Shown: positions 14,446 through 21,648 of the stretch, one piece after another | Layout: every line of letters starts with the position of its first letter | How positions within the stretch are numbered: position 1 is the first letter of the stretch | From: Oscillospiraceae bacterium | Lineage (GTDB): Bacteria; Bacillota; Clostridia; Oscillospirales; Ruminococcaceae | Reading direction: 5' to 3' | DNA length: 21,648 nucleotides | Assembly: GCA_003516865.1 (NCBI GenBank) | Contig: DPBR01000067.1 | Location: 21,620 to 43,267, forward strand | Program-made: the position numbers and the translations under genes | Notes under the pieces: generated by a model | What the model was told of the DNA's origin: nothing | The model's input: the letters and a program-made list of their open reading frames with translations, nothing else | The model's database searches: none

Positions 14446-14551
14446 AACATTCCTCACTCCACTATTTTAAGGCTGCACCGCATAATTATTGCCGCTTAAT
14501 CGCGCCGAAATCTTTTCGCCTGAATGAACAAAAAAGGAAGTCAAAAGGCTT

Positions 14552-14734
14552 ATGAAAAAAGATATTTTGAACCTTGCGTTAATCTGTGTTGACATTTTGA
14601 CAACGCTGATTGCGATTGTCGGCTTGATTTGGTTATTTTTCATCAAGCCTCGCGCCCGCAGCGTTTACCCGCAAATAAAAATACACTTTAGGTCACCTCA
14701 AAAACCTGATTTTTATGCACAATATATTCATTGA
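14552..14734 (+). CDS. Possible 60-aa single-helix membrane protein
   Basis: The frame encodes MKKDILNLALICVDILTTLI followed by a Leu/Ile/Trp-rich helix to about residue 31, then a positively charged tail (KPRARSVYPQIK), so it would be a small N-terminally anchored protein. A weak AAAAGG precedes the start, and the last 14 codons overlap the end of the convergent histidine kinase gene. An inverted repeat (GGCTTGAT 14621-14628, ATCAAGCC 14642-14649) falls inside it. It may be real, but chance cannot be excluded. Confidence 0.3.
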   Translation: MKKDILNLALICVDILTTLIAIVGLIWLFFIKPRARSVYPQIKIHFRSPQKPDFYAQYIH

Positions 14735-15589
14735 ATAATCTGCGGATATAACGCCGCCCATTCGCTCAACCAGACTTCTCGCAATCGAAAGTCCAAGTCC
14801 CGTGGAATTTCGCGCGGACTCAACCGTGTAAAACCGCTCAAACAGCCTTCCGACGTCAATTCCGTCAAGCATTGACGCGTGATTTGCAAATGTTATCACG
14901 CCGCCGTCGTCAAGAGAAATTTCAAGGTCGCCGTCGCTGTATTTTACTGCGTTTCCGATAAGATTAGCGAAAACCCTCGCCAAATCCGCCCGACTGCACC
15001 TGCGGACAATCGGATTTTCCGTGATACGGACAGACGGCTCTATGCCCTTTTCGCATAAAGCCGCGTAATATCCCATAATACATTCCTCAAGAACGCCGTT
15101 TATAACAACATTTTCCGTCTGTAATTCCGAGTCCTCCGAAACAATAACGGAATATCTGAACAACTCCTCGGTAAGCCGCTTCATAAGCGCCGCCCTGTCC
15201 TCGATTATGTCGAGATAACCCGAAAGCTTTTCGGATTTCTCCACGTTTTTCATAATATCGAGATAACCGCAAATCGCCGTAAGCGGCGTACGCAGGTCGT
15301 GAGAAATGTTTGCAACCGCCGTTTTAAGCTCCTTGTCGCCCTGAGAGCAGCGCAATCGCTCGCGCCGAAGAGCCGCAAGCTGCTTGTTAAGGTCGGCTGC
15401 GAGCGCGCGGATATCCTTGTCGCCTGAGGAAATGTCGATGAGAGTATTTGTGTCGGTGTTCATAATTTCGGGCATTTTCCCGCGAATTTCACGCGCGGAC
15501 TTCTTCATCAGAATTGTTTTCACAAGCAAAACAAGCGCAATTATCCCGAAAAAAACCGCCAAAACGACCCAAATACTCTCCAAAATCAT
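14693..15589 (-). CDS. Sensor histidine kinase of the antimicrobial-peptide operon
   Basis: The 298-residue protein has one predicted N-terminal transmembrane helix (about 5-28), almost no extracellular part, a linker ending RRERLRCSQGDKELKTAV, the phosphorylation site ISHDLRTPLTAICGYLD with His97, and an ATP-binding domain with the N box VFANLIGNAVKYSDG and G box NSTGLGLSIARSLVERMGG. This short intramembrane-type design is common in clostridial kinases that detect lantibiotics or other peptides together with an ABC transporter. It is the last gene of the operon, five bases after the permease, and the start has GTGAGG upstream. It would phosphorylate the response regulator encoded at the other end of the operon. 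Confidence 0.9.
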   Translation of the reverse strand: MILESIWVVLAVFFGIIALVLLVKTILMKKSAREIRGKMPEIMNTDTNTLIDISSGDKDIRALAADLNKQLAALRRERLRCSQGDKELKTAVANISHDLRTPLTAICGYLDIMKNVEKSEKLSGYLDIIEDRAALMKRLTEELFRYSVIVSEDSELQTENVVINGVLEECIMGYYAALCEKGIEPSVRITENPIVRRCSRADLARVFANLIGNAVKYSDGDLEISLDDGGVITFANHASMLDGIDVGRLFERFYTVESARNSTGLGLSIARSLVERMGGVISADYSMNILCIKIRFLR

Positions 15590-15593
15590 TACC

Positions 15594-16442
15594 TCACTTT
15601 ACGTCCATTTTACGGAAAACAATCACGCCGACCGCCGTTGTCAGCGCAAAAACGCAAGCCGCCCCAACCGCCGTTTCTGCGGGAAAATTCTGTTCGGCGG
15701 CGGGATTTAAGCCCGCTTGTTCGCGCTCTTTTTTCGACATCAGACGAAACATATCCGTTCTGATTTGGTCGTTTTGCCCGAACGGAAGCGCGTCCTGCAC
15801 CACCGACAGAACCTCTTTTTTTGTAATATCGTTCGCCGAAGCCGTGCCCTTCTCAATCCTTCTTTCGATATCAAAAAGCTGACCCGGAATACCGTTTGAA
15901 ACGAAGAAAAACCCGAACACAAGCACAAGCGAAGCAATCGCTCCCGCGAGTTTTTGCGGAATGAGCATTGAAACCGCGGTAAACAGCGCGCACATCGAAA
16001 GCAGCGAAGCAAGCTGAAGCAGCTCATACAAAAGAATTTCGGTTATTTCGAGGATAAACACGCCGCCGCATAAAAATCCCGCGAGAAGCTCAACGCCGAC
16101 AAACAGCGCGTGAATAATCACAACGCCCGAAAAACAGGCGAGCAAATCCGCGAAATAAGCGGAAATTCGCCTATGCCCCACGATAATTTTGTTCCTGAGA
16201 ACGCCGCCGTGCTCCGCGCCGACGAAAATTCCCACAAAAACAGCAGTTATTATCAGCAGAACAAAACCGCTCATATTAAAAAGATAATTTTCGGGAATAA
16301 GCCTGTATTCGGGATTATTTGCGGGACTTTTGACGTGTGTAAATATCTCGATAAACGCCAGAGCAGCCGCCCCCGCCGCGCAAATCCAAAACAGCTTCCC
16401 CTTGAAAAGCCTCGCGAAATTCGCGTTCAGAAGTCTTGTCAT
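15594..16442 (-). CDS. ABC-2 type permease subunit (second of two)
   Basis: The 282-residue membrane protein has about six hydrophobic helices, with the N-terminal sequence MTRLLNANFARLFKGKLFWI and a tail ending VIVFRKMDVK. Both ends are nearly the same as in the permease gene upstream, while the middle differs. That shows a tandem duplication followed by divergence, as with the E and G subunits of LanFEG lantibiotic immunity transporters. It would form the membrane channel with its paralogue, driven by the ATPase encoded first in the cluster. A good site (GAGGTGA) precedes the start, 11 bp after the first permease stop. Confidence 0.85.
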   Translation of the reverse strand: MTRLLNANFARLFKGKLFWICAAGAAALAFIEIFTHVKSPANNPEYRLIPENYLFNMSGFVLLIITAVFVGIFVGAEHGGVLRNKIIVGHRRISAYFADLLACFSGVVIIHALFVGVELLAGFLCGGVFILEITEILLYELLQLASLLSMCALFTAVSMLIPQKLAGAIASLVLVFGFFFVSNGIPGQLFDIERRIEKGTASANDITKKEVLSVVQDALPFGQNDQIRTDMFRLMSKKEREQAGLNPAAEQNFPAETAVGAACVFALTTAVGVIVFRKMDVK

Positions 16443-16453
16443 CAGCGTTCACC

Positions 16454-17266
16454 TCACTTTACGTCCATTTTGCGGAAAACCATCACGCCTGCCGCCGTTG
16501 CCGCCGCGATTTCTCCGAAAGAACACAGCGCGATTTTAAACGGAACGGGTTCGGTCGCTGAAAAAGGCTGCAATTCACCGTTAAAACCAACGCGAATTTG
16601 CTCCTCCTGCCCAAACGGAAGAATATTCCGCAGGAAATAAAGGAAATTCCTCTCGGCAAGCTCGGCGCTTGTAATCCCGATATCCGATAAATATATCGCG
16701 TCAAGGTCAATAAGCCTGACGAACACGAGATTATCCGCGAAATACAAGCCCACAATAAGTATCAGACACGCAAGCGCTCCTGCAATTTTTTTCGGGATAA
16801 GCATTGTAATCGCGGTGAAAACAGCGCACATTCCCAGAAGCGAAGAAAGCTGCAAAAGCTCATAAACCGCAATAATTTCCGCCGAAACCGTTATTTTACA
16901 GCCAAATATCAGACCTGCGGCAAGGATTGCGCCCCAGTACAACAGATGAAAAACGCAGATACCGAAAAAGCAGATTATCAGATTTGACAAATATATCGAA
17001 GAACGTTTTTGCCCGACAATAATCATGTTGCGCAGCGTTCCGCCATATTCCTCGCCGACAAATAAACCGACGAAAATCGCCGTCATTATCATAAGGAAAA
17101 AGCCGCTCGCATTGAAAAGATACCATTCGGGTCTTGAGTCCTCTGTCATATTTGCAACGCGCGGGATAATCTCCATGGCTCCGAGCACGACTGCCCCCGC
17201 CGCGCAAATCCAAAACAGCTTCCCCTTGAAAAGTCTCGCGAAATTCGCGTTCAGAAGTCTTATCAT
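16454..17266 (-). CDS. ABC-2 type permease subunit (first of two)
   Basis: The 270-residue protein has about six transmembrane helices and begins MIRLLNANFARLFKGKLFWI, ending VMVFRKMDVK, like the next gene downstream. It is coupled to the ATPase gene through TGATG, in which the stop and start share one base, with GGAGGTGA before the ATG. With its paralogue it fits the two-permease plan of LanFEG and clostridial CprABC-type exporters, which move antimicrobial peptides away from the membrane. The peptide cannot be read from the sequence. Confidence 0.85.
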   Translation of the reverse strand: MIRLLNANFARLFKGKLFWICAAGAVVLGAMEIIPRVANMTEDSRPEWYLFNASGFFLMIMTAIFVGLFVGEEYGGTLRNMIIVGQKRSSIYLSNLIICFFGICVFHLLYWGAILAAGLIFGCKITVSAEIIAVYELLQLSSLLGMCAVFTAITMLIPKKIAGALACLILIVGLYFADNLVFVRLIDLDAIYLSDIGITSAELAERNFLYFLRNILPFGQEEQIRVGFNGELQPFSATEPVPFKIALCSFGEIAAATAAGVMVFRKMDVK

Positions 17267-18174
17267 CAGCGTTCACCTCCCACAAGCGAAATGTAAAAGC
17301 TTTCAAGGCTTTCGTCCTGCTCCTGCATTGAAATCAACTCGCATTTCTTCTCATAAAGAGCCGCCGCAAGACTTGTAACGGTCGGTTTTCCGAAAACGTC
17401 CGCGGTTTTTTCGTCGATTATCTTGTACTCCAAATTCATTCCGTCAAGCACTGTCGCAAGCTTCTCGGTATCCGAAACTGTTATGCGGACGCACTTTCGG
17501 CAAGCCGCTTCAAGCTCCTCCGCGCTCATTTCCCGAACAATTCTTCCGCGGTCGATAAAACCGTAATGCGTGGCAAGCTTTGAAAGTTCGTCAAGAATAT
17601 GACTTGAAATCAGCACGGTAATCTGCCGTTCTCGGTTAAGCTTCAGGATAAGCTCGCGAATTTCGACAATTCCCTGCGGGTCAAGCCCGTTTATCGGCTC
17701 GTCGAGAATGAGAAAATCGGGATTTCCGCAAAGCGCCACAGCAATTCCGAGGCGCTGCCTCATTCCGAGCGAGAAATTCCCCGCCTTCTTTTTCCCCGTA
17801 TCCGCAAGCCCCACAAGCCGCAAAAGCTCGTCAATTCCGTCAAAAGAGGGCAGCCCCAGAACGCGGAACTGCTGCTTCAGGTTATCCCGCGCTGAAAGAC
17901 CCGTGTAAATCGCGGGAGTTTCGACAACCGCGCCCATTCTTCTGCGGGATTTTGTTATCGCGCCGCTTTTCCCGTCAATCCCGTAAAGCGAATAAGAGCC
18001 GCCCGTGGGATTTTGCAAGCCGCATATAACGCGGATAAGCGTGGTTTTTCCTGCGCCGTTTCTCCCGACAAAACCGTAAATCGAGCCTTTCGGGACGTTC
18101 ATCGTTAGTCCGTCAAGCGCGGTAAATCTGCGGTATTTTTTCGCGAGATTTTTTGTTTTCAGAACATATTCCAT
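17266..18174 (-). CDS. ABC transporter ATP-binding protein (LanF/CprA-like)
   Basis: The 302-residue protein has Walker A GRNGAGKT (about 37-44), the signature FSLGMRQRLGIA (about 134-145, LGMRQ variant typical of drug and lantibiotic exporters) and Walker B FLILDEP followed by INGLDP. The C-terminal 90 residues form the regulatory extension usual in BcrA/LanF subunits. It energises the two permeases encoded next. The start at 18174 has GAAGGGAAG upstream. An upstream in-frame extension (15 codons) lacks support. Order and spacing make it the first transporter gene of one operon, probably activated by the response regulator (see the repeats at 18215). Confidence 0.92.
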   Translation of the reverse strand: MEYVLKTKNLAKKYRRFTALDGLTMNVPKGSIYGFVGRNGAGKTTLIRVICGLQNPTGGSYSLYGIDGKSGAITKSRRRMGAVVETPAIYTGLSARDNLKQQFRVLGLPSFDGIDELLRLVGLADTGKKKAGNFSLGMRQRLGIAVALCGNPDFLILDEPINGLDPQGIVEIRELILKLNRERQITVLISSHILDELSKLATHYGFIDRGRIVREMSAEELEAACRKCVRITVSDTEKLATVLDGMNLEYKIIDEKTADVFGKPTVTSLAAALYEKKCELISMQEQDESLESFYISLVGGER

Positions 18175-18214
18175 CAAAAACACTTCCCTTCTGAAAACAT
18201 AATAACACACAAGA

Positions 18215-18259
18215 GTCAAGAAAGCGGCAAAGAAAACGTCAAGATTTCGTCAAGATTTC
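18215..18259 (-). promoter_or_regulatory. Direct repeats, probable response-regulator binding site
   Basis: GTCAAGATTTC occurs twice in tandem (18238-18248 and 18249-18259) with an 11-bp period, and a third related copy GTCAAGAAAGC lies at 18215-18225, 23 bp away (about two turns). OmpR-family regulators bind direct half-sites with this spacing. The repeats lie between the response regulator stop (they overlap its last codons) and the ATPase start, so they fit a promoter for the transporter genes. Confidence 0.5.
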
Positions 18260-18912
18260 ATCTTGAAGCCTATTCCATAGACCGCCTCAATGTAATCTTT
18301 TCCGCCCGCGGACTGCAATTTCCTGCGGATATTGCTGATATGCTGTTTAAGCGAACGCTCGGTGCAGTCGGGGGTGTCGAAGCTGATTTTATCGAGAATT
18401 AAGCTTCTGCTGACGGGATTTTTCGGGTTAAGCATAAGCAGTTTGAGAATAGCACATTCCGTTCTTGTGAGGTGAATTTCGCTTTCGCCAATCCTCACGG
18501 CGAGCGTGTCGGGAAAGAGCGTGATATCGTCGAAAACAAGCGTTTCACGCGCGGAATTAACCTCGTTTTTGCGGAGCTGAACGGCGACTCTTGCAAGAAG
18601 CTCCGACAGCTCGAACGGCTTTGTGACATAATCGGCGGCGCCGCCGAGCAGCAGCCCGACTTTATCCGCAATATCCGCCTTTGCGCTGACGACAATAACG
18701 GGAATATCGCGTATCTGCTGCAAAAGTTCCTCTCCCGAAAGCCCCGGCAGCATAAGGTCGAGCAAAATCAAATCAGGCTTCGTTTTTGACAGAACAAGCT
18801 GCGCTTCCGTTCCCGAATAGGCTCTCATCACCGAATAGCCCTCTCTCGAAAGCGCTTCTTCAAGCAGATTTCCTATGTGAATGTCATCGTCCGTAACAAG
18901 TATTTTTTTCAT
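18250..18912 (-). CDS. OmpR-family response regulator
   Basis: The 220-residue protein has a receiver domain with the acidic cluster DDD (8-10), the phosphoacceptor Asp52 in LILLDLMLPG and Lys98 in YVTKPF, and a winged-helix DNA-binding domain from about 125 (IHLTRTECAILKLLMLNPKN, SFDTPDCTERSLKQHISNIR). It lies before the ABC transporter and its kinase, so it would activate them when the kinase senses the peptide. I place the start at MKKILVTDDD (18912); the frame is open 11 codons further up, but receiver domains start here. AGGA lies about 11 bp upstream. Confidence 0.92.
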   Translation of the reverse strand: MKKILVTDDDIHIGNLLEEALSREGYSVMRAYSGTEAQLVLSKTKPDLILLDLMLPGLSGEELLQQIRDIPVIVVSAKADIADKVGLLLGGAADYVTKPFELSELLARVAVQLRKNEVNSARETLVFDDITLFPDTLAVRIGESEIHLTRTECAILKLLMLNPKNPVSRSLILDKISFDTPDCTERSLKQHISNIRRKLQSAGGKDYIEAVYGIGFKMKS

Positions 18913-18962
18913 TTTAATCACGTTCCTGTACAAAATAAACGGCAAAAGATTGGCTCCGTTTT

Positions 18963-18991
18963 ATTATAGCACACAAAATCACATTTTTCAA
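18963..18991 (-). promoter_or_regulatory. Promoter of the response regulator gene
   Basis: On the minus strand TTGAAA (18986-18991) and TATAAT (18963-18968) are 17 bp apart, a strong sigma-A promoter about 50 bp before the response regulator start. Confidence 0.7.
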
Positions 18992-19032
18992 CCTCGCGCC
19001 ATACAAAGCCGGAGATTTTCCTGAAATAACAA

Positions 19033-19062
19033 AATCCCGAAAAGTCCGCGCTTTTCGGGATT
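19033..19062 (-). terminator. Rho-independent terminator after the DUF3784-like gene
   Basis: AATCCCGAAAAG (19033-19044) pairs perfectly with CTTTTCGGGATT (19051-19062) around TCCGCG, with ATTTTGTTATTT as the tail on the minus strand. It lies three bases past the gene's stop codon. Confidence 0.8.
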
Positions 19063-19065
19063 GCT

Positions 19066-19392
19066 TTATTTTGAGTTTTTTGAAATGTAAATCGATGAAA
19101 TTATCGCAAAAATCAGCGTTCCCGCTGCAGCCGCCATTACCGCGTAAAACAACCAACCTGTTTTCAGCAAAACCTCCGCTGCGTTTAGCAGGAGAATTGC
19201 CGAAATCATCAGAAGTATCACTGCTGTTTGCCTGTAAAGCGGCTTTTTATTAAGCTTTTCGCGCTCCTGCGGCGAAGCGAAGATGTATGCGTTATTGAAC
19301 AGAAAGCCTTTTTCATTGAACGAAAAAATGCTCGCCACAAACACTGCCAGAGCCGAAACTCCCAAAATTATCGAAATAATTATCTCCGTCAT
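19066..19392 (-). CDS. Small membrane protein, DUF3784-like
   Basis: The 108-residue protein has three hydrophobic segments (about 3-23, 55-74, 79-103). A short polar loop contains EKGFLFNNAYIFASPQEREK, reminiscent of the 'G...l.aGYN.mskeEk' segment of DUF3784 proteins common in Clostridia. Function is not known for that family. AAAGAGGT precedes the start. It lies between the IspH-S1 terminator and its own terminator, so it may be expressed by read-through or by a promoter I did not find. Confidence 0.75.
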   Translation of the reverse strand: MTEIIISIILGVSALAVFVASIFSFNEKGFLFNNAYIFASPQEREKLNKKPLYRQTAVILLMISAILLLNAAEVLLKTGWLFYAVMAAAAGTLIFAIISSIYISKNSK

Positions 19393-19425
19393 TTCATACC
19401 TCTTTATCTCAAATCTCTTCCACGC

Positions 19426-19457
19426 AAAAAGCCGCTCTCGCTTCCCGAAAGCGGCTC
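19426..19457 (-). terminator. Rho-independent terminator of ispH-S1
   Basis: AGCCGCT (19430-19436) pairs with AGCGGCT (19450-19456), with an inner TCG/CGA extension, and a run of five T follows on the minus strand (19426-19430). It is about 25 bp past the stop codon of the IspH-S1 gene. Confidence 0.75.
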
Positions 19458-19479
19458 TCTTATTCAGCTTAATCGGGGA

Positions 19480-21444
19480 TTATTCCTCGGTTTCTTCAGC
19501 TTCTGCGTTATCCTCGGCAAGAGCCTTGATGGAGAGGCTTACTCTCTCGCGCTCCTCGTCGATTTCGATAATCTTAACCTCAACTTCCTGTCCAACGCTC
19601 AGAACAGACGCGATATTCGCAACTCTCTCGGTCGAAATCTGGCTGATGTGGATAAGTCCGTCAACGCCCGGAATAATCTGTGCAAATGCGCCGAACTCGG
19701 TTATCGAAACGATTGTCGCCTTGATTACATCGCCCTTCTTGTACTCGGAAACGAACTTGTTCCAAGGGTTGTCCTCAGGGTCCTTTGCGCTCAGCGAAAC
19801 GCGCTTCTTTTCGGGGTCGAACGACTTTACGATTACCGTAATCTTGTCGCCAACCTTTACGATATCCTTCGGGTGGCCAACGCGGTTCCAAGTGAGGTCT
19901 GCAGTGTGTACAAGTCCGTCAACAGCGCCGATATCAACGAATACGCCGTAATTCTCAATCGAGCGAACCTCGCCCTCGAACTTGTCGCCAACCTTGATTG
20001 TTTCCCAGAACTTAGCCTTAGCCGCGTCGCGAACTTCCTTATTCGCAAGACGGATTGAGCCGACAACTCTGCCGCCGCGCTCGTTGCTGACTTCGATAAT
20101 CTTGAACTTAACGGGCTTCTTTACGAGGTCCTCAAGCTTGCCGCCGCGCGGAACGCCGGTGTGCGATCCGGGAATGAATACTCTCGTATTCTCGTAAATT
20201 ACGATTACGCCGCCCTTTACAACCTGTGCAACAGTGCCTTCGATTGTTTCGTTCGCGTCCTTGACAGCCTGAAGCTTCTCAAGTCCCAGCGCAGCGTCAA
20301 CGCGCTTCTTGGAAAGAGCAACCGTTCCAACGTTATCGTCAACCTTAATTACGATTGCGTCGATAACATCGCCGGGCTTTACCACGTCCTCAACCTCGGC
20401 ATTCGGGTCGTTCGTCAGTTCTTCGCGAACTATGTAGCCTGTCTGCTTTGCGCCGACTTCGACTACCGCTTCTTTCTTCGATACGCTCACGATAGTAGCC
20501 TTAACTCTTTTGCCGGTATATAATCTCGTAAAAGACTGGTCCTGCTCGAGCAGCGAAGCAAAGTCCTCCTCATTTTCATTTGTGGTTTTGATTTCTTCGT
20601 TCATTCTCTCATGAACCTCCTTAATGATATAACCGGGGGTCGAAGCTCCGGCTGTTATGCCGACTACGCAATCGGCGGGCAGACTTCTCACAGCCTGCCA
20701 TGGCATATCCTCGGCGCTTGACGCAAATACCGTTTTCGTGTATTCACGGCATATCTCCGCAAGCCGCCTCGTGTTCGAGCTGCTTTTTCCTCCGACGACA
20801 ACCATCAAAGCCGCTCGTTTCGCAAGCTCCCGCGCGCTTTCCTGTCGCTGCACGGTCGCACTGCATATTGTGTCATATATCTCAACGCGAGGATATCTTT
20901 CCCTTATCCATCGGGAAATTTCAAGAAATCTCTCGCGGTCGAAGGTAGTCTGAACGACAAGCGCCGTCTTTTCCTCCGCGCCTATCGTGCCTTCTTTATA
21001 CAATTCCTCGATTTCGCCGCAGCTTTTCACCGCATACGCCCTGCAAACCGAGTTTCCCATTATCCCGATAACTTCGGGGTGGTCTTTATCGCCCAGAACC
21101 ATAACCGCGCCGTCAGCCGACAGCCCGCTCACAACCCCGTGTATCTTCGCGACAAACGGACAGGTCGCGTCCAAAACCGCTTTGCAAAGCGTTTCCGCGC
21201 GTTCTTTCACGCTTTTCGGTACGCCGTGGGAACGTATTATCAGCGTTTCCCCATCGGCTTCCTCAACGCAATTCACCGCGCACACGCCCTTTTTCTGCAA
21301 ATCCTCGACGACCGCCTCGTTATGTATCAATTCTCCGAGCGTATAAACCCTGCCGTTCTTTGCGGCGGCGCCCTCAGCCATCTCAACTGCCCGCCGAACC
21401 CCGAAGCAAAACCCCGCGTTTTCGGCTATCTCTATATCAATCAT
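19480..21444 (-). CDS. ispH: IspH (HMBPP reductase) fused to S1 RNA-binding repeats
   Basis: The 654-residue protein is a fusion. Residues 1-285 are 4-hydroxy-3-methylbut-2-enyl diphosphate reductase: cluster ligands Cys13, Cys95 (DATCPF) and Cys194 (DTICSAT), substrate residues His41, His73 (RSHGVP), His122 and SSSNT (about 221-225). It makes isopentenyl and dimethylallyl diphosphate in the MEP pathway. After a linker come four S1 OB-fold repeats (starting about 323, 408, 490 and 575; for example GKRVKATIVSVSKKEAVVEV and GDVIKATIVSITEFGAFAQI) and an acidic tail. This fusion is well known in Clostridia, where no separate rpsA may exist. The gene is next to plsC, and the start at 21444 has only a weak ribosome site. 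Confidence 0.95.
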   Translation of the reverse strand: MIDIEIAENAGFCFGVRRAVEMAEGAAAKNGRVYTLGELIHNEAVVEDLQKKGVCAVNCVEEADGETLIIRSHGVPKSVKERAETLCKAVLDATCPFVAKIHGVVSGLSADGAVMVLGDKDHPEVIGIMGNSVCRAYAVKSCGEIEELYKEGTIGAEEKTALVVQTTFDRERFLEISRWIRERYPRVEIYDTICSATVQRQESARELAKRAALMVVVGGKSSSNTRRLAEICREYTKTVFASSAEDMPWQAVRSLPADCVVGITAGASTPGYIIKEVHERMNEEIKTTNENEEDFASLLEQDQSFTRLYTGKRVKATIVSVSKKEAVVEVGAKQTGYIVREELTNDPNAEVEDVVKPGDVIDAIVIKVDDNVGTVALSKKRVDAALGLEKLQAVKDANETIEGTVAQVVKGGVIVIYENTRVFIPGSHTGVPRGGKLEDLVKKPVKFKIIEVSNERGGRVVGSIRLANKEVRDAAKAKFWETIKVGDKFEGEVRSIENYGVFVDIGAVDGLVHTADLTWNRVGHPKDIVKVGDKITVIVKSFDPEKKRVSLSAKDPEDNPWNKFVSEYKKGDVIKATIVSITEFGAFAQIIPGVDGLIHISQISTERVANIASVLSVGQEVEVKIIEIDEERERVSLSIKALAEDNAEAEETEE

Positions 21445-21452
21445 TTAAACTG

Positions 21453-21648
21453 TTACTCAAATTCGGGAGCGTTCTCTTTCAGCGCTATTATTTCGCCCAT
21501 TATCATCTTGCTTATCCTGTGAATTTCGTGCCTGTCCTCAATGTTAATCTTAAACTTCTCCGCGGGAATTAATTTTCCAACGCTCACAAGCACTTTTCTG
21601 CGTATCGCGCGCTTCTTCCCGTATCTTATAAACACGGGAGCGACAGGC
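21453..21648 (-). CDS. 1-acyl-glycerol-3-phosphate acyltransferase (PlsC-like), C-terminal part
   Basis: The reading frame is open to the window edge, so only the last 64 codons are seen. PVAPVFIRYGKKRAIRRKVL, then VSVGKLIPAEKF, is the C-terminal strand pattern of PlsC acyltransferases ('P.....I..G.....kv.v.iGkPI'), followed by a helical end. The enzyme would acylate lysophosphatidic acid in membrane lipid synthesis. It ends 8 bp before ispH, and this order is usual in Clostridia, which supports the call. The catalytic HX4D motif lies outside the window. Confidence 0.65.
   Translation of the reverse strand, partial: PVAPVFIRYGKKRAIRRKVLVSVGKLIPAEKFKINIEDRHEIHRISKMIMGEIIALKENAPEFE

Noticed and set aside
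14621..14649. Inverted repeat as terminator of the histidine kinase gene
   Set aside because: The 8-bp stem has a 13-base loop and no T-run follows on the minus strand.
19228..20523. Long plus-strand frames opposite ispH-S1
   Set aside because: They are antisense to a certain gene and arise from its codon pattern. They have no ribosome sites and no family resemblance.

Overview
The window looks like a Gram-positive anaerobe of the class Clostridia, probably near Ruminococcus/Oscillospiraceae. The signs are strong Shine-Dalgarno sites, sigma-A type promoters, an IspH protein fused to S1 repeats next to a plsC-like gene, a lantibiotic-immunity type ABC transporter with its own two-component system, and a MobV-type mobilizable element. 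The assignment rests on gene content only.

Positions about 59-11391 read as an integrative and mobilizable element. From left to right it holds an XRE-type regulator (minus strand), a divergent small excisionase-like protein and a tyrosine recombinase, a RepA-like AAA ATPase, a cluster of GTGACG repeats, a TnpV-like protein, a hairpin-rich segment that is the best oriT candidate, and a MobV (Pre/Mob) relaxase. The cargo is anti-phage defence. First comes an R-M operon: Vsr-type endonuclease, cytosine-5 methyltransferase 1, an unknown 132-aa protein, cytosine-5 methyltransferase 2 resembling M.HpaII, an unknown 91-aa protein and an HpaII-type restriction enzyme. A more AT-rich two-gene module follows, a four-helix membrane protein and a DUF4868-like protein, which I read as the Kiwa system (kwaA-kwaB). 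Near-identical 21-bp direct repeats at 59-79 and 11371-11391 bracket the whole element.

Positions about 11392-14550 are a scar of older events. They contain a hairpin-rich non-coding stretch, an IS256-family insertion sequence (about 11818-13284) that appears to have landed in a D12-class adenine methyltransferase gene, the rest of that gene (frameshifted and cut exactly at its catalytic motif), and a 45-codon stub of a Nudix hydrolase.

Positions about 14690-21648 look like ordinary chromosome, all on the minus strand. A response regulator, an ABC ATPase, two paralogous ABC-2 permeases and a histidine kinase form a tightly packed antimicrobial-peptide sensing and export operon, with a likely regulator-binding repeat between the first two genes. 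Then come a small DUF3784-like membrane protein, the isoprenoid enzyme IspH fused to ribosomal S1-type domains, and the C-terminal end of an acyltransferase that runs out of the window.

The most notable content is the double defence cargo (HpaII-type R-M with Vsr and an extra methyltransferase, plus Kiwa) on one mobilizable element, with two unassigned small proteins inside the R-M operon.
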